From: Chlamydiota bacterium
GTDB lineage: Bacteria; Chlamydiota; Chlamydiia; Chlamydiales; Rhabdochlamydiaceae
Assembly: GCA_011065235.1 (NCBI GenBank)
Contig: JAAKFB010000037.1
Span: 1-11,938, forward strand
Reading direction: 5' to 3'
Length of the DNA stretch: 11,938 nucleotides
A program made the translations under genes and the position numbers. The first letter of the stretch is position 1, and each line of letters opens with the position of its first letter. A model generated the notes under the pieces. That model saw only the letters and a list, made by a program, of their open reading frames with translations, did no database searches and was not told the DNA's origin. Of the stretch, positions 1 through 6,376 are shown piece after piece.

Positions 1-21
1 CGCTTCACTTCGAGTCCAAAC

Positions 22-43
22 GAAAGCCAAACTATTGGCTTTC
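22..43 (-). terminator. possible terminator after the tRNA pair
   Basis: A perfect 9-bp inverted repeat (gaaagccaa, loop acta, ttggctttc) lies about 28 nt beyond the tRNA-Tyr 3' end. On the minus strand the stem is followed by CGTTTGG, so the U-tract is short and interrupted. It could end the tRNA transcript or be a processing hairpin. Nothing else in positions 1-70 is recognisable. Confidence 0.4.
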
Positions 44-70
44 TCCGCCCACAAAATAGCTTCGCGATTT

Positions 71-152
71 TGGGGGCGGTTGGACTCGAACCAACGGAGA
101 CCGAAGTCGAGGGATTTACAGTCCCTTGCAATTGCCACTATGCGACACCCCC
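71..152 (-). tRNA. tRNA-Tyr (anticodon GUA)
   Basis: A complete class II cloverleaf reads on the minus strand. The acceptor pairs GGGGGTG with CGCCCCC, with one T-G wobble and discriminator A. The D stem is GCA/TGC. The anticodon stem AGGGA/TCCCT encloses CTGTAAA, giving anticodon GTA for tyrosine. The long variable arm is GAC-TTCG-GTC, as expected for a bacterial tyrosine tRNA. The T arm is GTTGG-TTCGAGT-CCAAC. No CCA is encoded. It lies 11 nt downstream of tRNA-Thr and is probably co-transcribed with it. Thr-Tyr tRNA pairs occur in many bacteria, often upstream of tuf, but the downstream neighbour lies outside this window. Confidence 0.97.
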
Positions 153-163
153 GAGAAAAAGTA

Positions 164-236
164 TGCTGGCGAAAGGAATTGAACCCTCAACCGTCCGATT
201 ACAAGTCGGGTGCTCTACCAATTGAGCTACACCAGC
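164..236 (-). tRNA. tRNA-Thr (anticodon UGU)
   Basis: A 73-nt class I cloverleaf reads on the minus strand. The acceptor is GCTGGTG/CGCCAGC with discriminator A. The D arm is GCTC...GAGC with GG in the loop. The anticodon loop CTTGTAA gives anticodon TGT for threonine (ACA codons). The T arm carries TTCAATT, and no CCA is encoded. The top pair of the anticodon stem (CCCGA/TCGGA) is a C-A mismatch, and the base of the T stem is G-T; neither prevents folding. It is the first gene of the tRNA pair, 37 bp downstream of the stop of the exported protein gene on the same strand. Confidence 0.97.
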
Positions 237-273
237 ATAAGATGCGAGATTGTATCAAATAGGGCATTTGATC

Positions 274-837
274 TCAAGATGCTACAGCTACAGAAGGGGA
301 ATGGGGGAAGACTTCGATATAGCGCTCGATACAGCTGCGGCTCTCGAAGGGGATATCGAGGTTGATAAGTTCAAAATTTCCTTGAGAACCTTTCACGGGG
401 ATGATTCGGTCTCCAAGTGTCCAATGGTGCAGGGTTCGGAGGTTAAAGTCATAGAGCAACTCCCATTTTGAACCGTCAGAAAGCTCAATAATGCCGTCTC
501 CATTGTAGCATTTTGCAAGAGAGGGGAAGAGTAGATAGGAATTGAATGTGAGGGCAACAGTGGGCGTGTAATGGGGTTTTGTGAGGTTCTGCAAGACAAA
601 TCCTGGATGATGAATCACGCGGATGGTGACTTCATCTCCTTCAGTCCACTTGCGCAAGAGGTTTTCACTATAGGTGTCAGGGGTCCACTTCCAAACAGAA
701 CCATCTGTCAGAGTAATGAGAGCCACGGTAGCCCCAAGCTGGGAGCGGTAGCTGATCGATTCGATTTTACGAGCTAGCTTGTTTTCAGCAGAAACGATGG
801 ATGTAAGAAGAATGAGTAGTAGGGCAAGCATTTTCAT
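274..837 (-). CDS. exported hypothetical protein with two DGSxW repeats
   Basis: I do not recognise the family. The 187-residue product begins with a clear signal peptide: Lys2, a hydrophobic core LALLLILLTSIV, and probable cleavage after SA at residue 17. The mature part holds an internal duplication. Residues 43-85 and 119-160 share the order L-x-DGS-x-W, then W-x-x-GD, ending in NL, roughly 40 residues each. This suggests two copies of a small beta-rich domain, probably outside the cytoplasm. An in-frame ATG at 846 would add three residues (MFL); a longer reading to 915 is unlikely because it runs through the divergent promoter region and into the SET gene. No clear Shine-Dalgarno site precedes either ATG. 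It is divergent from the SET gene and lies just upstream of the tRNAs. Confidence 0.8.
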   Translation of the reverse strand: MKMLALLLILLTSIVSAENKLARKIESISYRSQLGATVALITLTDGSVWKWTPDTYSENLLRKWTEGDEVTIRVIHHPGFVLQNLTKPHYTPTVALTFNSYLLFPSLAKCYNGDGIIELSDGSKWELLYDFNLRTLHHWTLGDRIIPVKGSQGNFELINLDIPFESRSCIERYIEVFPHSPSVAVAS

Positions 838-857
838 GAGAAACATTTTGCAAGATT

Positions 858-887
858 TTGTTGAATCTCTGCAACCATTTCTATATA
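858..887 (+). promoter_or_regulatory. candidate sigma-70-type promoter for the SET operon
   Basis: A -35-like TTGTTG (858-863) is separated by 18 nt from TATATA (882-887). A start site 6-9 nt further on would fall almost on the ATG at 897, giving a leaderless or very short-leader mRNA. The TATATA is palindromic and overlaps a candidate promoter on the other strand. This is prediction from sequence only. Confidence 0.35.
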
Positions 888-912
888 TCGAAAAGGATGA
901 AGTTTGATCCAA
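884..912 (-). promoter_or_regulatory. candidate promoter for the exported repeat protein
   Basis: On the minus strand TTGGAT (907-912) and GATATA (884-889) are 17 nt apart. Transcription from about 877 would leave a leader of roughly 40 nt before the ATG at 837. The -10 box overlaps that of the divergent SET promoter candidate, so the two could compete for polymerase. Confidence 0.35.
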
Positions 913-1502
913 CATTTAAAGAGCGCTTTGGAATCTCGACGCCCATTCGCTATATCCACGATGTTACTATTGAGCCGCGATGGCAAAAAGGCTTTGAAAA
1001 AGCTTGGAAAAAGCTCATGAAAGAGACGGTTCCCAATACCTCTGCTTCTCGCCGGAGGGTTTTTGATGCTTTTTTGAAACGAATCGAAAAATTAGGGGAT
1101 GATCTTCCTTATACAAAGCGGGTGTCGATCCGCTATATCAGTAAAAAAGTGGGGTATGGGGTATTTGCAAAAGAAAATATTGCTCCCTATAGTATTCTCA
1201 ATCACTACGGAGCAGTTTTAAAGCCCGATAAGGCTATTGCAACTGAGAATGACAGCACGTTTATGCTTTCGGATTTTGAAAGCTATTCTCTAGATGCGCA
1301 AAAAGCGGGAAATTGGTGCCGTTTTATGAATCACAATCCCGAAGAGGATAAAAAAACCAATGTGATCGCTTGGGAACACTATTCCAAGTGGGGACCGCGG
1401 ATTATCTTTACCGCATGCAATCGAGGGATCAAAAAAGGAGCCCAACTTCTCTATAGCTACGGGGATAGCTACTGGGAAGAGGATGGGTTTTTAAAACTAT
1501 AG
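897..1502 (+). CDS. SET-domain protein-lysine methyltransferase, NUE/cpnSET-like
   Basis: The 201-residue product has the marks of a SET-domain lysine methyltransferase, which transfers a methyl group from SAM to protein lysines. Visible are GYGVFA at 86-91 (SAM-binding start of the domain), FMNHN at 143-147 (the NHS-type motif with Asn145-His146), and LLYSYGDSYW at 184-193, matching ELxxDYGxxYW with likely catalytic Tyr188. Residues 1-75 are a charged helical lead. Chlamydiae carry similarly small SET proteins: NUE of C. trachomatis is reported as a secreted histone methyltransferase, and cpnSET of C. pneumoniae acts on chlamydial histone-like proteins. Which role applies here cannot be told. 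ATG 897 is chosen over TTG 858 because homology-like sequence starts there; AAAAGG directly abuts the ATG, too close for a normal ribosome site. It forms an operon with the next gene, 7 nt away. Confidence 0.85.
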   Translation: MKFDPTFKERFGISTPIRYIHDVTIEPRWQKGFEKAWKKLMKETVPNTSASRRRVFDAFLKRIEKLGDDLPYTKRVSIRYISKKVGYGVFAKENIAPYSILNHYGAVLKPDKAIATENDSTFMLSDFESYSLDAQKAGNWCRFMNHNPEEDKKTNVIAWEHYSKWGPRIIFTACNRGIKKGAQLLYSYGDSYWEEDGFLKL

Positions 1503-1509
1503 AGGTCAT

Positions 1510-1953
1510 ATGCCAGTCATTTTTCTCATTCTTGGACTTGCCGTTTTTTTTCTACACCGGATCTTCCAGAAAAAGCCACAAAAAGAGACTCTTCGGCTTT
1601 TGCTGTTTTATTTGGTCTTTTTCTCATTTGGGGTGAATCGAGTATTCGATTTCATCGCTCAGGTTTTTTTCTCTGAAAAAATTGCCGCGATCTTGGGATT
1701 TACAGCGGGAGGCGCATTTCAGTTTCAAGTTGGAGTGGCGAGTCTGGCCCTTGGGGTCTTGGGGATTTTGTGCTTTTGGCTCAGAGGGGGATTTCTCTTC
1801 GCTGCCGTTTTAGGAAACGTGATTTTCCTTTGGGGCAGTGCCCTAGGGTATCTTCTCTATTCAGACAGCGCAGGCGTCTACTTTTGGGCAGACGCATTAA
1901 TTCCGCTATTTATCCTCTACATCTATTGGCTTTGTGTTAGAGACCGTCGCTGA
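1510..1953 (+). CDS. small integral membrane protein, DUF6790-like
   Basis: The 147-residue, strongly hydrophobic protein has about five membrane segments (near 2-17, 27-46, 67-88, 92-115 and 122-142) and a positively charged C-terminus (CVRDRR). The central pattern, VFF...A..LGF....FQFQVGVA, then LGVLGIL, then a segment with FLWGSALG, resembles DUF6790 bacterial membrane proteins, whose function is unknown. The final segment with an acidic residue (WADALIPL) also fits. The start is supported by GAGG (1503-1506, beside the stop of the SET gene) five nt upstream of the ATG. It is almost certainly co-transcribed with the SET gene. It ends 16 bp from the convergent MOMP-like gene, with no convincing terminator between them. 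Confidence 0.75.
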   Translation: MPVIFLILGLAVFFLHRIFQKKPQKETLRLLLFYLVFFSFGVNRVFDFIAQVFFSEKIAAILGFTAGGAFQFQVGVASLALGVLGILCFWLRGGFLFAAVLGNVIFLWGSALGYLLYSDSAGVYFWADALIPLFILYIYWLCVRDRR

Positions 1954-1969
1954 ACTCAGAGAAGGTCTC

Positions 1970-3391
1970 TTAGAACTCGAACTTCGCGCGGATGACAAAG
2001 CCACCATAGTCGAGGTTGTGCTCTGAGCTCACAGTATTTGTGAAATAGTTTAGGGCTCCAGGGCCATTGCCGCCATCATTGAGGGATCCCACATTTCTGT
2101 GGTAGAGACCGTGTTGAAACCATATGTGATGCTCCCAACCTATTTCTAGGGTAGAGCGGTAGCGATCACAGCACCACATTTCTTCCCAGCGCGCACCGAT
2201 TGCCAAGTCGAGAATCGGCTGCATTTTGAAGAAGCACTCTTTTGCAGTGCTATTGATATCAATGGTTGGTGTGAGAGGAAGTTGAATTCCAGTAGATTCA
2301 ACGAAGGTTTCTCGAGATTTGCCTTCAAATTCTCCCCAGAGAAGAGCCACATCGAGGTTTCCAAAAAGAGAAAAATTGCGGCAATCGGTGCGGCAATAAT
2401 ACCAAGTGGGCTGGATCCCGGTCATAAATCCCGCTCCCCAATTTCGGTTGCGGTACTGATTTTTGGAATCTCTTGATTGGAATGTTGTACTTCCTGTGCT
2501 TGTTGGGAAAGTTGTTCCCTTCACTGCAAAGCGGCTTCTTGTCCAAGCTCCCCGTAGAGCGACATAGGGACGGAGGGTAAAACAAGGACTAAGCCAGTAT
2601 TTGCGCCCAAGCTCTAGGTCGATTTGATTAAAGTCCAAACGCCATTTTGCTGACATTTTTTGAAAAAATGGACTTGTACCGTCACTCTGAGAAGTAAAGG
2701 ATTGATTGATCCAAGGATTCAGAAAGCCTTGTTGATTGGCTCCAGGCTCATTGGGCTCAAAGGTAAGAGTGGCTGTGGAATCGGATTTGCTATTATGGAA
2801 ATAGGTCCAGTTGAGGTAGTAATCCCAACCATCACATCCTTGATCCCAGCCAATTGCCACACGGCAGCCAGGGTCCCAGGCTGCATCGAGATGCTCATAA
2901 CTACTAGGGACGGCAAAGAAATTGTTATTAACTATTGTTCCTCCAGGAACTGCGGGGATGACCGTGAAGCGTGTCGCATAGCTCAAATTTGTCTCGCGGG
3001 CATACCAGTATAAAAAGCTTACAGATACAGAGAGCCCGCAAGTGCACTGCATATCATAGTAGGCGGGGGTGTAGCACTCGCAATCGATGCACTCTTTTGG
3101 CTCAGAGATGCAGCAAGGCTCATAGCTGCTGCTAGAATAACATCCACAATTGTAAGAGTCATCACTTGTGCATTCTTCGGAAGTGTCTCGCTGGCTCTTT
3201 TGATGCTCGCGTGCACGATAGGAGCGTTGCATATCAGTGTCTTCTGCAATTTGATCGTCATCCATATAGAGTTCATCTTCACTGAAATAGGTTGAATCTT
3301 CCGCTATAGGGTTGAAATAGAGACAATCATGGTCATAGGCCAAAAGGCCAGACGCGGCAAATAGGCTTAAAGCAATTAGATGTTTTTGCAT
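1970..3391 (-). CDS. MOMP-like outer-membrane beta-barrel protein (array copy 3)
   Basis: The 473-residue protein is a paralogue of the next two genes and resembles the Legionella-MOMP-like (Lpg1974-type) porins expanded in Simkania-like chlamydiae. It has a signal peptide (about 1-18, cleavage after LLA), the conserved CIDCECYTPAYYD block at 101-113, FLYWYARETNL at 126-136, repeated W/Y-rich barrel strands and a terminal Phe (RAKFEF), the outer-membrane assembly signal. Where the paralogues have a run of Cys pairs, this copy has a long acidic Asp/Glu/Tyr-rich stretch (about 20-85) with few cysteines, so its disulfide cross-linking should differ. The start at 3391 is fixed by GAGG six nt upstream; an upstream TTG at 3403 would begin before that site. 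It is likely a pore in the outer membrane; the substrate is unknown. Confidence 0.85.
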   Translation of the reverse strand: MQKHLIALSLFAASGLLAYDHDCLYFNPIAEDSTYFSEDELYMDDDQIAEDTDMQRSYRAREHQKSQRDTSEECTSDDSYNCGCYSSSSYEPCCISEPKECIDCECYTPAYYDMQCTCGLSVSVSFLYWYARETNLSYATRFTVIPAVPGGTIVNNNFFAVPSSYEHLDAAWDPGCRVAIGWDQGCDGWDYYLNWTYFHNSKSDSTATLTFEPNEPGANQQGFLNPWINQSFTSQSDGTSPFFQKMSAKWRLDFNQIDLELGRKYWLSPCFTLRPYVALRGAWTRSRFAVKGTTFPTSTGSTTFQSRDSKNQYRNRNWGAGFMTGIQPTWYYCRTDCRNFSLFGNLDVALLWGEFEGKSRETFVESTGIQLPLTPTIDINSTAKECFFKMQPILDLAIGARWEEMWCCDRYRSTLEIGWEHHIWFQHGLYHRNVGSLNDGGNGPGALNYFTNTVSSEHNLDYGGFVIRAKFEF

Positions 3392-3489
3392 CGCAATCCT
3401 CAAAAAAGTTAAAATAATTTCTTAACCAATAAATAATTAAAATAAACATTTAACGTAAAGAAAAAAATTTAAACTTTTGGGGATCTTCC
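3392..3489 (-). other. AT-rich spacer between MOMP-like genes
   Basis: This 98-nt gap is about 80% A+T, far above its surroundings. It contains GAGG before the downstream start and an inverted repeat gttaa/ttaac (3408-3412, 3422-3426). No GC-rich terminator for the preceding gene is visible, and no single -35/-10 pair stands out (TTTACG and an 18-nt-spaced TATTTA are the best). Read-through plus a local AT-rich promoter are both possible. Confidence 0.4.
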
Positions 3490-4773
3490 TTAGAAATCGA
3501 CTTTTAGTCTGACGACAAAACCTCCATACATAAGGTTGTGTTCGGTATTGATCGAATTGGTAAAGTAGTTAAACGCTCCAGGTCCGACACCGCCGACATT
3601 GACACTTTGAACACTGTGATGATATTCGCCGTGTTGGAACCAGACGTGGTGTTCCCAACCGATATCTAAAGTGGAGCGATAGGCATTGCAGCACCACATT
3701 TCTTCCCAACGAAGTCCAATGGCGACGTCGAGCATAGGGTGCATTTTGAAGAAGTCTTCATTGGCTGAACTCGTAGCATTTACATCTACAGTAAGGGGAT
3801 CTTCTGTTCCAGTAGCCTCAAAGTAGGTTCCTCGTGGGCTTCCGTCAAATTCGCCCCAAAGAAGAGCAGCATCGAGGTTTCCATAGAGAGAGAAATTGCG
3901 GCAATCGCTGCGGCAAAAATACCAAGTGGGCTGGAATCCTGTCATGAACCCAGCACCCCAGTTACGATTGCGAATCCGGTCGTTCGAGCTTCTTTCGATA
4001 ATCGTCATTGAAAGATCTTCTTGCGGTCCAGAAGAGCCTTTCACAGTGAAGGTCGTTTTAGTCCAAGCGCCGCGGAGTCCGACGTAAGGGCGCATGGTGA
4101 AGCATTCACTGAGCCAATACTTACGACCGAGCTCCAAATCGATCTGATTGAAGATCAATCTCCATTTGGCGGAAATTTTGTCAAAAAATGGGAAGGCTCC
4201 TTGGCTTCCAGAAAAGTACGCTTGGTTGTTCCACAGATTTAGGAATGCTTGTTCTTCTTCTATAGGAGAATTAGGAGTGAAGGATACGATTCCCGTAGAA
4301 TTGGAGGCGCGATTTTGGTAGTAGGTCCAATTCAAGTAGTAGTCCCATCCGTCACATTCAGAGTTCCATCCAAGGCCCACGCGAAATCCGGGCTCCCAAT
4401 CTGCTTCGAGATGGTAGTATTTTTGTGGAACGAGTCTGAAATTTGTGTTCACAATGGTTCCGCCGGGAACTTCTGGAATCGTAGCAACGCCTACTGCGTA
4501 AGGTAAATTGGATTCACGTGCATACCAGTAAAGGAATTCGCCTTCTAGGAAAAATCCACAACTGCATTGTAGATCGTAAAAGGCTGGAGTGTAGCACTCA
4601 CAATCGATGCATTTTTTGGGCTTTGGCACGCAGCACGGCTTGCAGCAGCAGGGAGAGGAGCAGCAAGTATTGCAATAGCCGGTTTGTTCATTATTTGAAT
4701 TTGTCTGCGCAGTATCTTCAGCGATTAGACCAGCTGTTGCGATCATGCTTAAGGCAAGGAGTTGCGTTTTCAT
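3490..4773 (-). CDS. MOMP-like Cys-rich outer-membrane beta-barrel protein (array copy 2)
   Basis: The 427-residue protein has a signal peptide (1-18, ending LIA), then a striking cysteine cluster at 34-60 (CNTCCSSPCCCKPCC, then CIDCEC). In the chlamydial envelope such clusters are expected to form disulfide cross-links in place of a thick peptidoglycan wall. The body (about 75-427) is aromatic-rich with repeated barrel-strand motifs (FLYWYARESNL, GWDYYLNWTYY, LELGRKYWL, RNRNWGAG, IGWEHHVWF) and ends in RLKVDF with the terminal Phe of beta-barrels. By these blocks it is closer to copy 3 than to copy 1. The start is ATG 4773 with AGAGG seven nt upstream; a TTG one codon earlier is not needed. 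A candidate promoter lies at 4814-4842. It is a porin-like surface protein by family; the specific ligand is unknown. Confidence 0.9.
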   Translation of the reverse strand: MKTQLLALSMIATAGLIAEDTAQTNSNNEQTGYCNTCCSSPCCCKPCCVPKPKKCIDCECYTPAFYDLQCSCGFFLEGEFLYWYARESNLPYAVGVATIPEVPGGTIVNTNFRLVPQKYYHLEADWEPGFRVGLGWNSECDGWDYYLNWTYYQNRASNSTGIVSFTPNSPIEEEQAFLNLWNNQAYFSGSQGAFPFFDKISAKWRLIFNQIDLELGRKYWLSECFTMRPYVGLRGAWTKTTFTVKGSSGPQEDLSMTIIERSSNDRIRNRNWGAGFMTGFQPTWYFCRSDCRNFSLYGNLDAALLWGEFDGSPRGTYFEATGTEDPLTVDVNATSSANEDFFKMHPMLDVAIGLRWEEMWCCNAYRSTLDIGWEHHVWFQHGEYHHSVQSVNVGGVGPGAFNYFTNSINTEHNLMYGGFVVRLKVDF

Positions 4774-4813
4774 CAATAGTCCTCTAGTTGGAGTTGAAAA
4801 GGACTCTTGAGTT

Positions 4814-4842
4814 TACATACTCAGGGATTTTCATAAAAACAA
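4814..4842 (-). promoter_or_regulatory. candidate promoter of MOMP-like copy 2
   Basis: On the minus strand TTGTTT (4837-4842) is followed after 17 nt by TATGTA (4814-4819), about 40 nt before the start codon at 4773. The -35 lies inside the U-tract region of the preceding gene's terminator, so the terminator and promoter are physically merged. Confidence 0.45.
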
Positions 4843-4866
4843 AAAAGCACCCCGAAGGGTGCTTTT
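4833..4866 (-). terminator. intrinsic terminator of MOMP-like copy 1
   Basis: A 10-bp perfect stem (AAAAGCACCC with GGGTGCTTTT, 4843-4866) is closed by a cUUCGg tetraloop read on the minus strand and followed by TTGTTTTTATG. It begins 24 nt after the stop codon at 4890. This is the strongest rho-independent terminator in the window. Confidence 0.93.
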
Positions 4867-4889
4867 GAATACGTTTTTCCGAATTGCGA

Positions 4890-6212
4890 TTAGAAATCGA
4901 GGCGGAGTCTAACGACCAGACCACCGAGCATAAGATTTCCTGTTGCTTCAGCAAAACCTCTGAAACCAGACTCAGCAACTACAGGGGATGCACCGACACT
5001 TGCCGAAGTGAAATCATAGGATTTGATCCGGTGGTTTTGGTCAAACCAAATGTGGTGTTCCCAGCCGATATCTAATGCAGAGCGCATTGAATCGCAGCAC
5101 CAGCATTCTTCCCAACGAAACCCAATGGCAGTATCCAAGATTGCAGTCATTTGGAAAAATTTATGGTTGAATGAGTTGCAATAATTAGGATCAATAGTTG
5201 TCGTTCCATTTGAGATGGACGTACCTAAATAAGTCTCTCTTTTTTGTGCTTCAAATTCTCCCCAAATAAGGGCAACATCGAAGTTCGAAAAGAGAATAAA
5301 GTTGCTACAGAAGTGCCAATTGGGCTGTAATCCACCCAAAATTCCAGCACCCCAGCAACGGTTTCTAAAGCGATCTTTAAAACTAAAGGCAATGGTATCG
5401 CTAGTCAATTCATTTTCGAAATTTCTTGTAGAGGTGGTTTGGAAAGTTGTCTTGTGCCAAGCACCTCTAATAGCAGCATAGGGGCGTAGGGTGAAGCATT
5501 TGCTCAACCAATATTTACGACCAATTTCCAAATCAACCGAATTGTAATTTTGCAGCTGCCATCTTGCTGAGACTTTATCAAAAGTCAGCAAGTTGCTGTT
5601 AATGTTGTTGTCGACGTTAACGTTGTGGAAGCTCGCATTGATCCACGGATTGAGAAGAAGAAACTCATCTTCTGCCGCATACATCGGGTCAGTAGTTGTT
5701 CCAATTAGTGCATAAGTGTTATCAACAGTAGTGGATCTAGTTTCTCGGTTGCGCATCCAAGTCCAATGGAGAAAGTAATCCCAACCATCACAGCCTGAGC
5801 TCCAGCCGACTCCAACGCGGAATCCGGGTTCCCAATCGGTATTTATGTTTTGGATTCTATTAGGAGCAAAAACAAGTCTAGGTTCAAGGACTTCGTCAGA
5901 GACGACTGTTCTTGGCTTTGCTTGAATTTTTGCTGCATAACCTAGATTTGTCTCGCGTGCGTACCAGTAGAGGAATTCAGCATCTAGGAAAAGTCCCCAG
6001 TCGCATTCAAGATCGTAGTATGCAGGCGTATAGCATTCGCAATCGATGCATTTTTTTGGTTTTGGCACGCAACAAGGTTTGCAGCAGCAAGGGCTGCAGC
6101 AGCACGAATTGCAATATCCATTTTGTTCCTGATGAGTTCCTGTCTCTGCAGCATCTTGAGCGATTAGCCCAGATGTCGCGACGAGACTTAAAGCTAGAAA
6201 ATGTTTTTTCAT
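4890..6212 (-). CDS. MOMP-like Cys-rich outer-membrane beta-barrel protein (array copy 1)
   Basis: The 440-residue protein is the first-transcribed paralogue of the array. It has a signal peptide (1-18, LIA before Gln19), a cysteine cluster at 34-60 almost identical to copy 2 (CNSCCCSPCCCKPCC, CIDCEC), FLYWYARETNLGYAA at 80-94, GCDGWDYFLHWTW, LEIGRKYWL, RFRNRCWGAGILGG and IGWEHHIWF barrel blocks, and a C-terminal RLRLDF. The middle strands and loops differ most from copies 2 and 3, as expected for surface-exposed variable loops. Family knowledge points to an outer-membrane porin and structural protein held by disulfides. The start is ATG 6212 with GAGG eight nt upstream. It has its own promoter candidate and a strong terminator, so it is probably a single-gene transcript. 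Confidence 0.9.
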   Translation of the reverse strand: MKKHFLALSLVATSGLIAQDAAETGTHQEQNGYCNSCCCSPCCCKPCCVPKPKKCIDCECYTPAYYDLECDWGLFLDAEFLYWYARETNLGYAAKIQAKPRTVVSDEVLEPRLVFAPNRIQNINTDWEPGFRVGVGWSSGCDGWDYFLHWTWMRNRETRSTTVDNTYALIGTTTDPMYAAEDEFLLLNPWINASFHNVNVDNNINSNLLTFDKVSARWQLQNYNSVDLEIGRKYWLSKCFTLRPYAAIRGAWHKTTFQTTSTRNFENELTSDTIAFSFKDRFRNRCWGAGILGGLQPNWHFCSNFILFSNFDVALIWGEFEAQKRETYLGTSISNGTTTIDPNYCNSFNHKFFQMTAILDTAIGFRWEECWCCDSMRSALDIGWEHHIWFDQNHRIKSYDFTSASVGASPVVAESGFRGFAEATGNLMLGGLVVRLRLDF

Positions 6213-6248
6213 CGATCGACCTCGAGTTGATGTTGGAATGAATCATTT

Positions 6249-6277
6249 ATTCTAGGCGCATAAAGTTTTTATGAAAA
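6249..6277 (-). promoter_or_regulatory. candidate promoter of MOMP-like copy 1
   Basis: On the minus strand TTTTCA (6272-6277) and TAGAAT (6249-6254) are 17 nt apart. Upstream (6278-6300) lies a T-rich run that could act as an UP element. The stretch TTTTTTGTTTT(T/C)AT(G/A)AAAA also occurs upstream of copy 2, suggesting a shared control region. The rest of the 164-nt divergent gap (6213-6376) shows no clear promoter for the plus-strand methyltransferase. Confidence 0.45.
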
Positions 6278-6376
6278 CAAAAAACCACAAAAAATCAAAA
6301 ATGCATTCGCGAAAAGGCCATCGAAAACCTAGTGGCAACTGGATTTTTTTATGGAAAGGGGATAAACTTAGTCATC

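Noticed and set aside
9..19. 11-nt match (ttcgagtccaa) to the T-loop of the adjacent tRNA-Tyr, in inverted orientation, as a possible attachment site or tRNA remnant
   Set aside because: It is inverted relative to the tRNA, has no matching T-stem and no integrase nearby.
35..262. Plus-strand open frame of 75 codons
   Set aside because: It runs through both tRNA genes on the opposite strand; it has no independent support.
1939..1970. AGAGACC/GGTCTCT inverted repeat between convergent genes as a bidirectional terminator
   Set aside because: The 18-nt loop is large, there is no T-tract on either strand, and it lies mostly in coding sequence.
1956..1970. 15-nt sequence identical to 11341-11355 (tcagagaaggtctct)
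   Set aside because: It is a partly palindromic low-complexity string with no further similarity around it; a chance match of this length in 12 kb is plausible.
2660..3013. 117-codon plus-strand frame, and others antisense to the MOMP-like genes
   Set aside because: These are antisense shadows of genes with signal peptides, ribosome sites and conserved barrel motifs; the antisense products look like no known protein.
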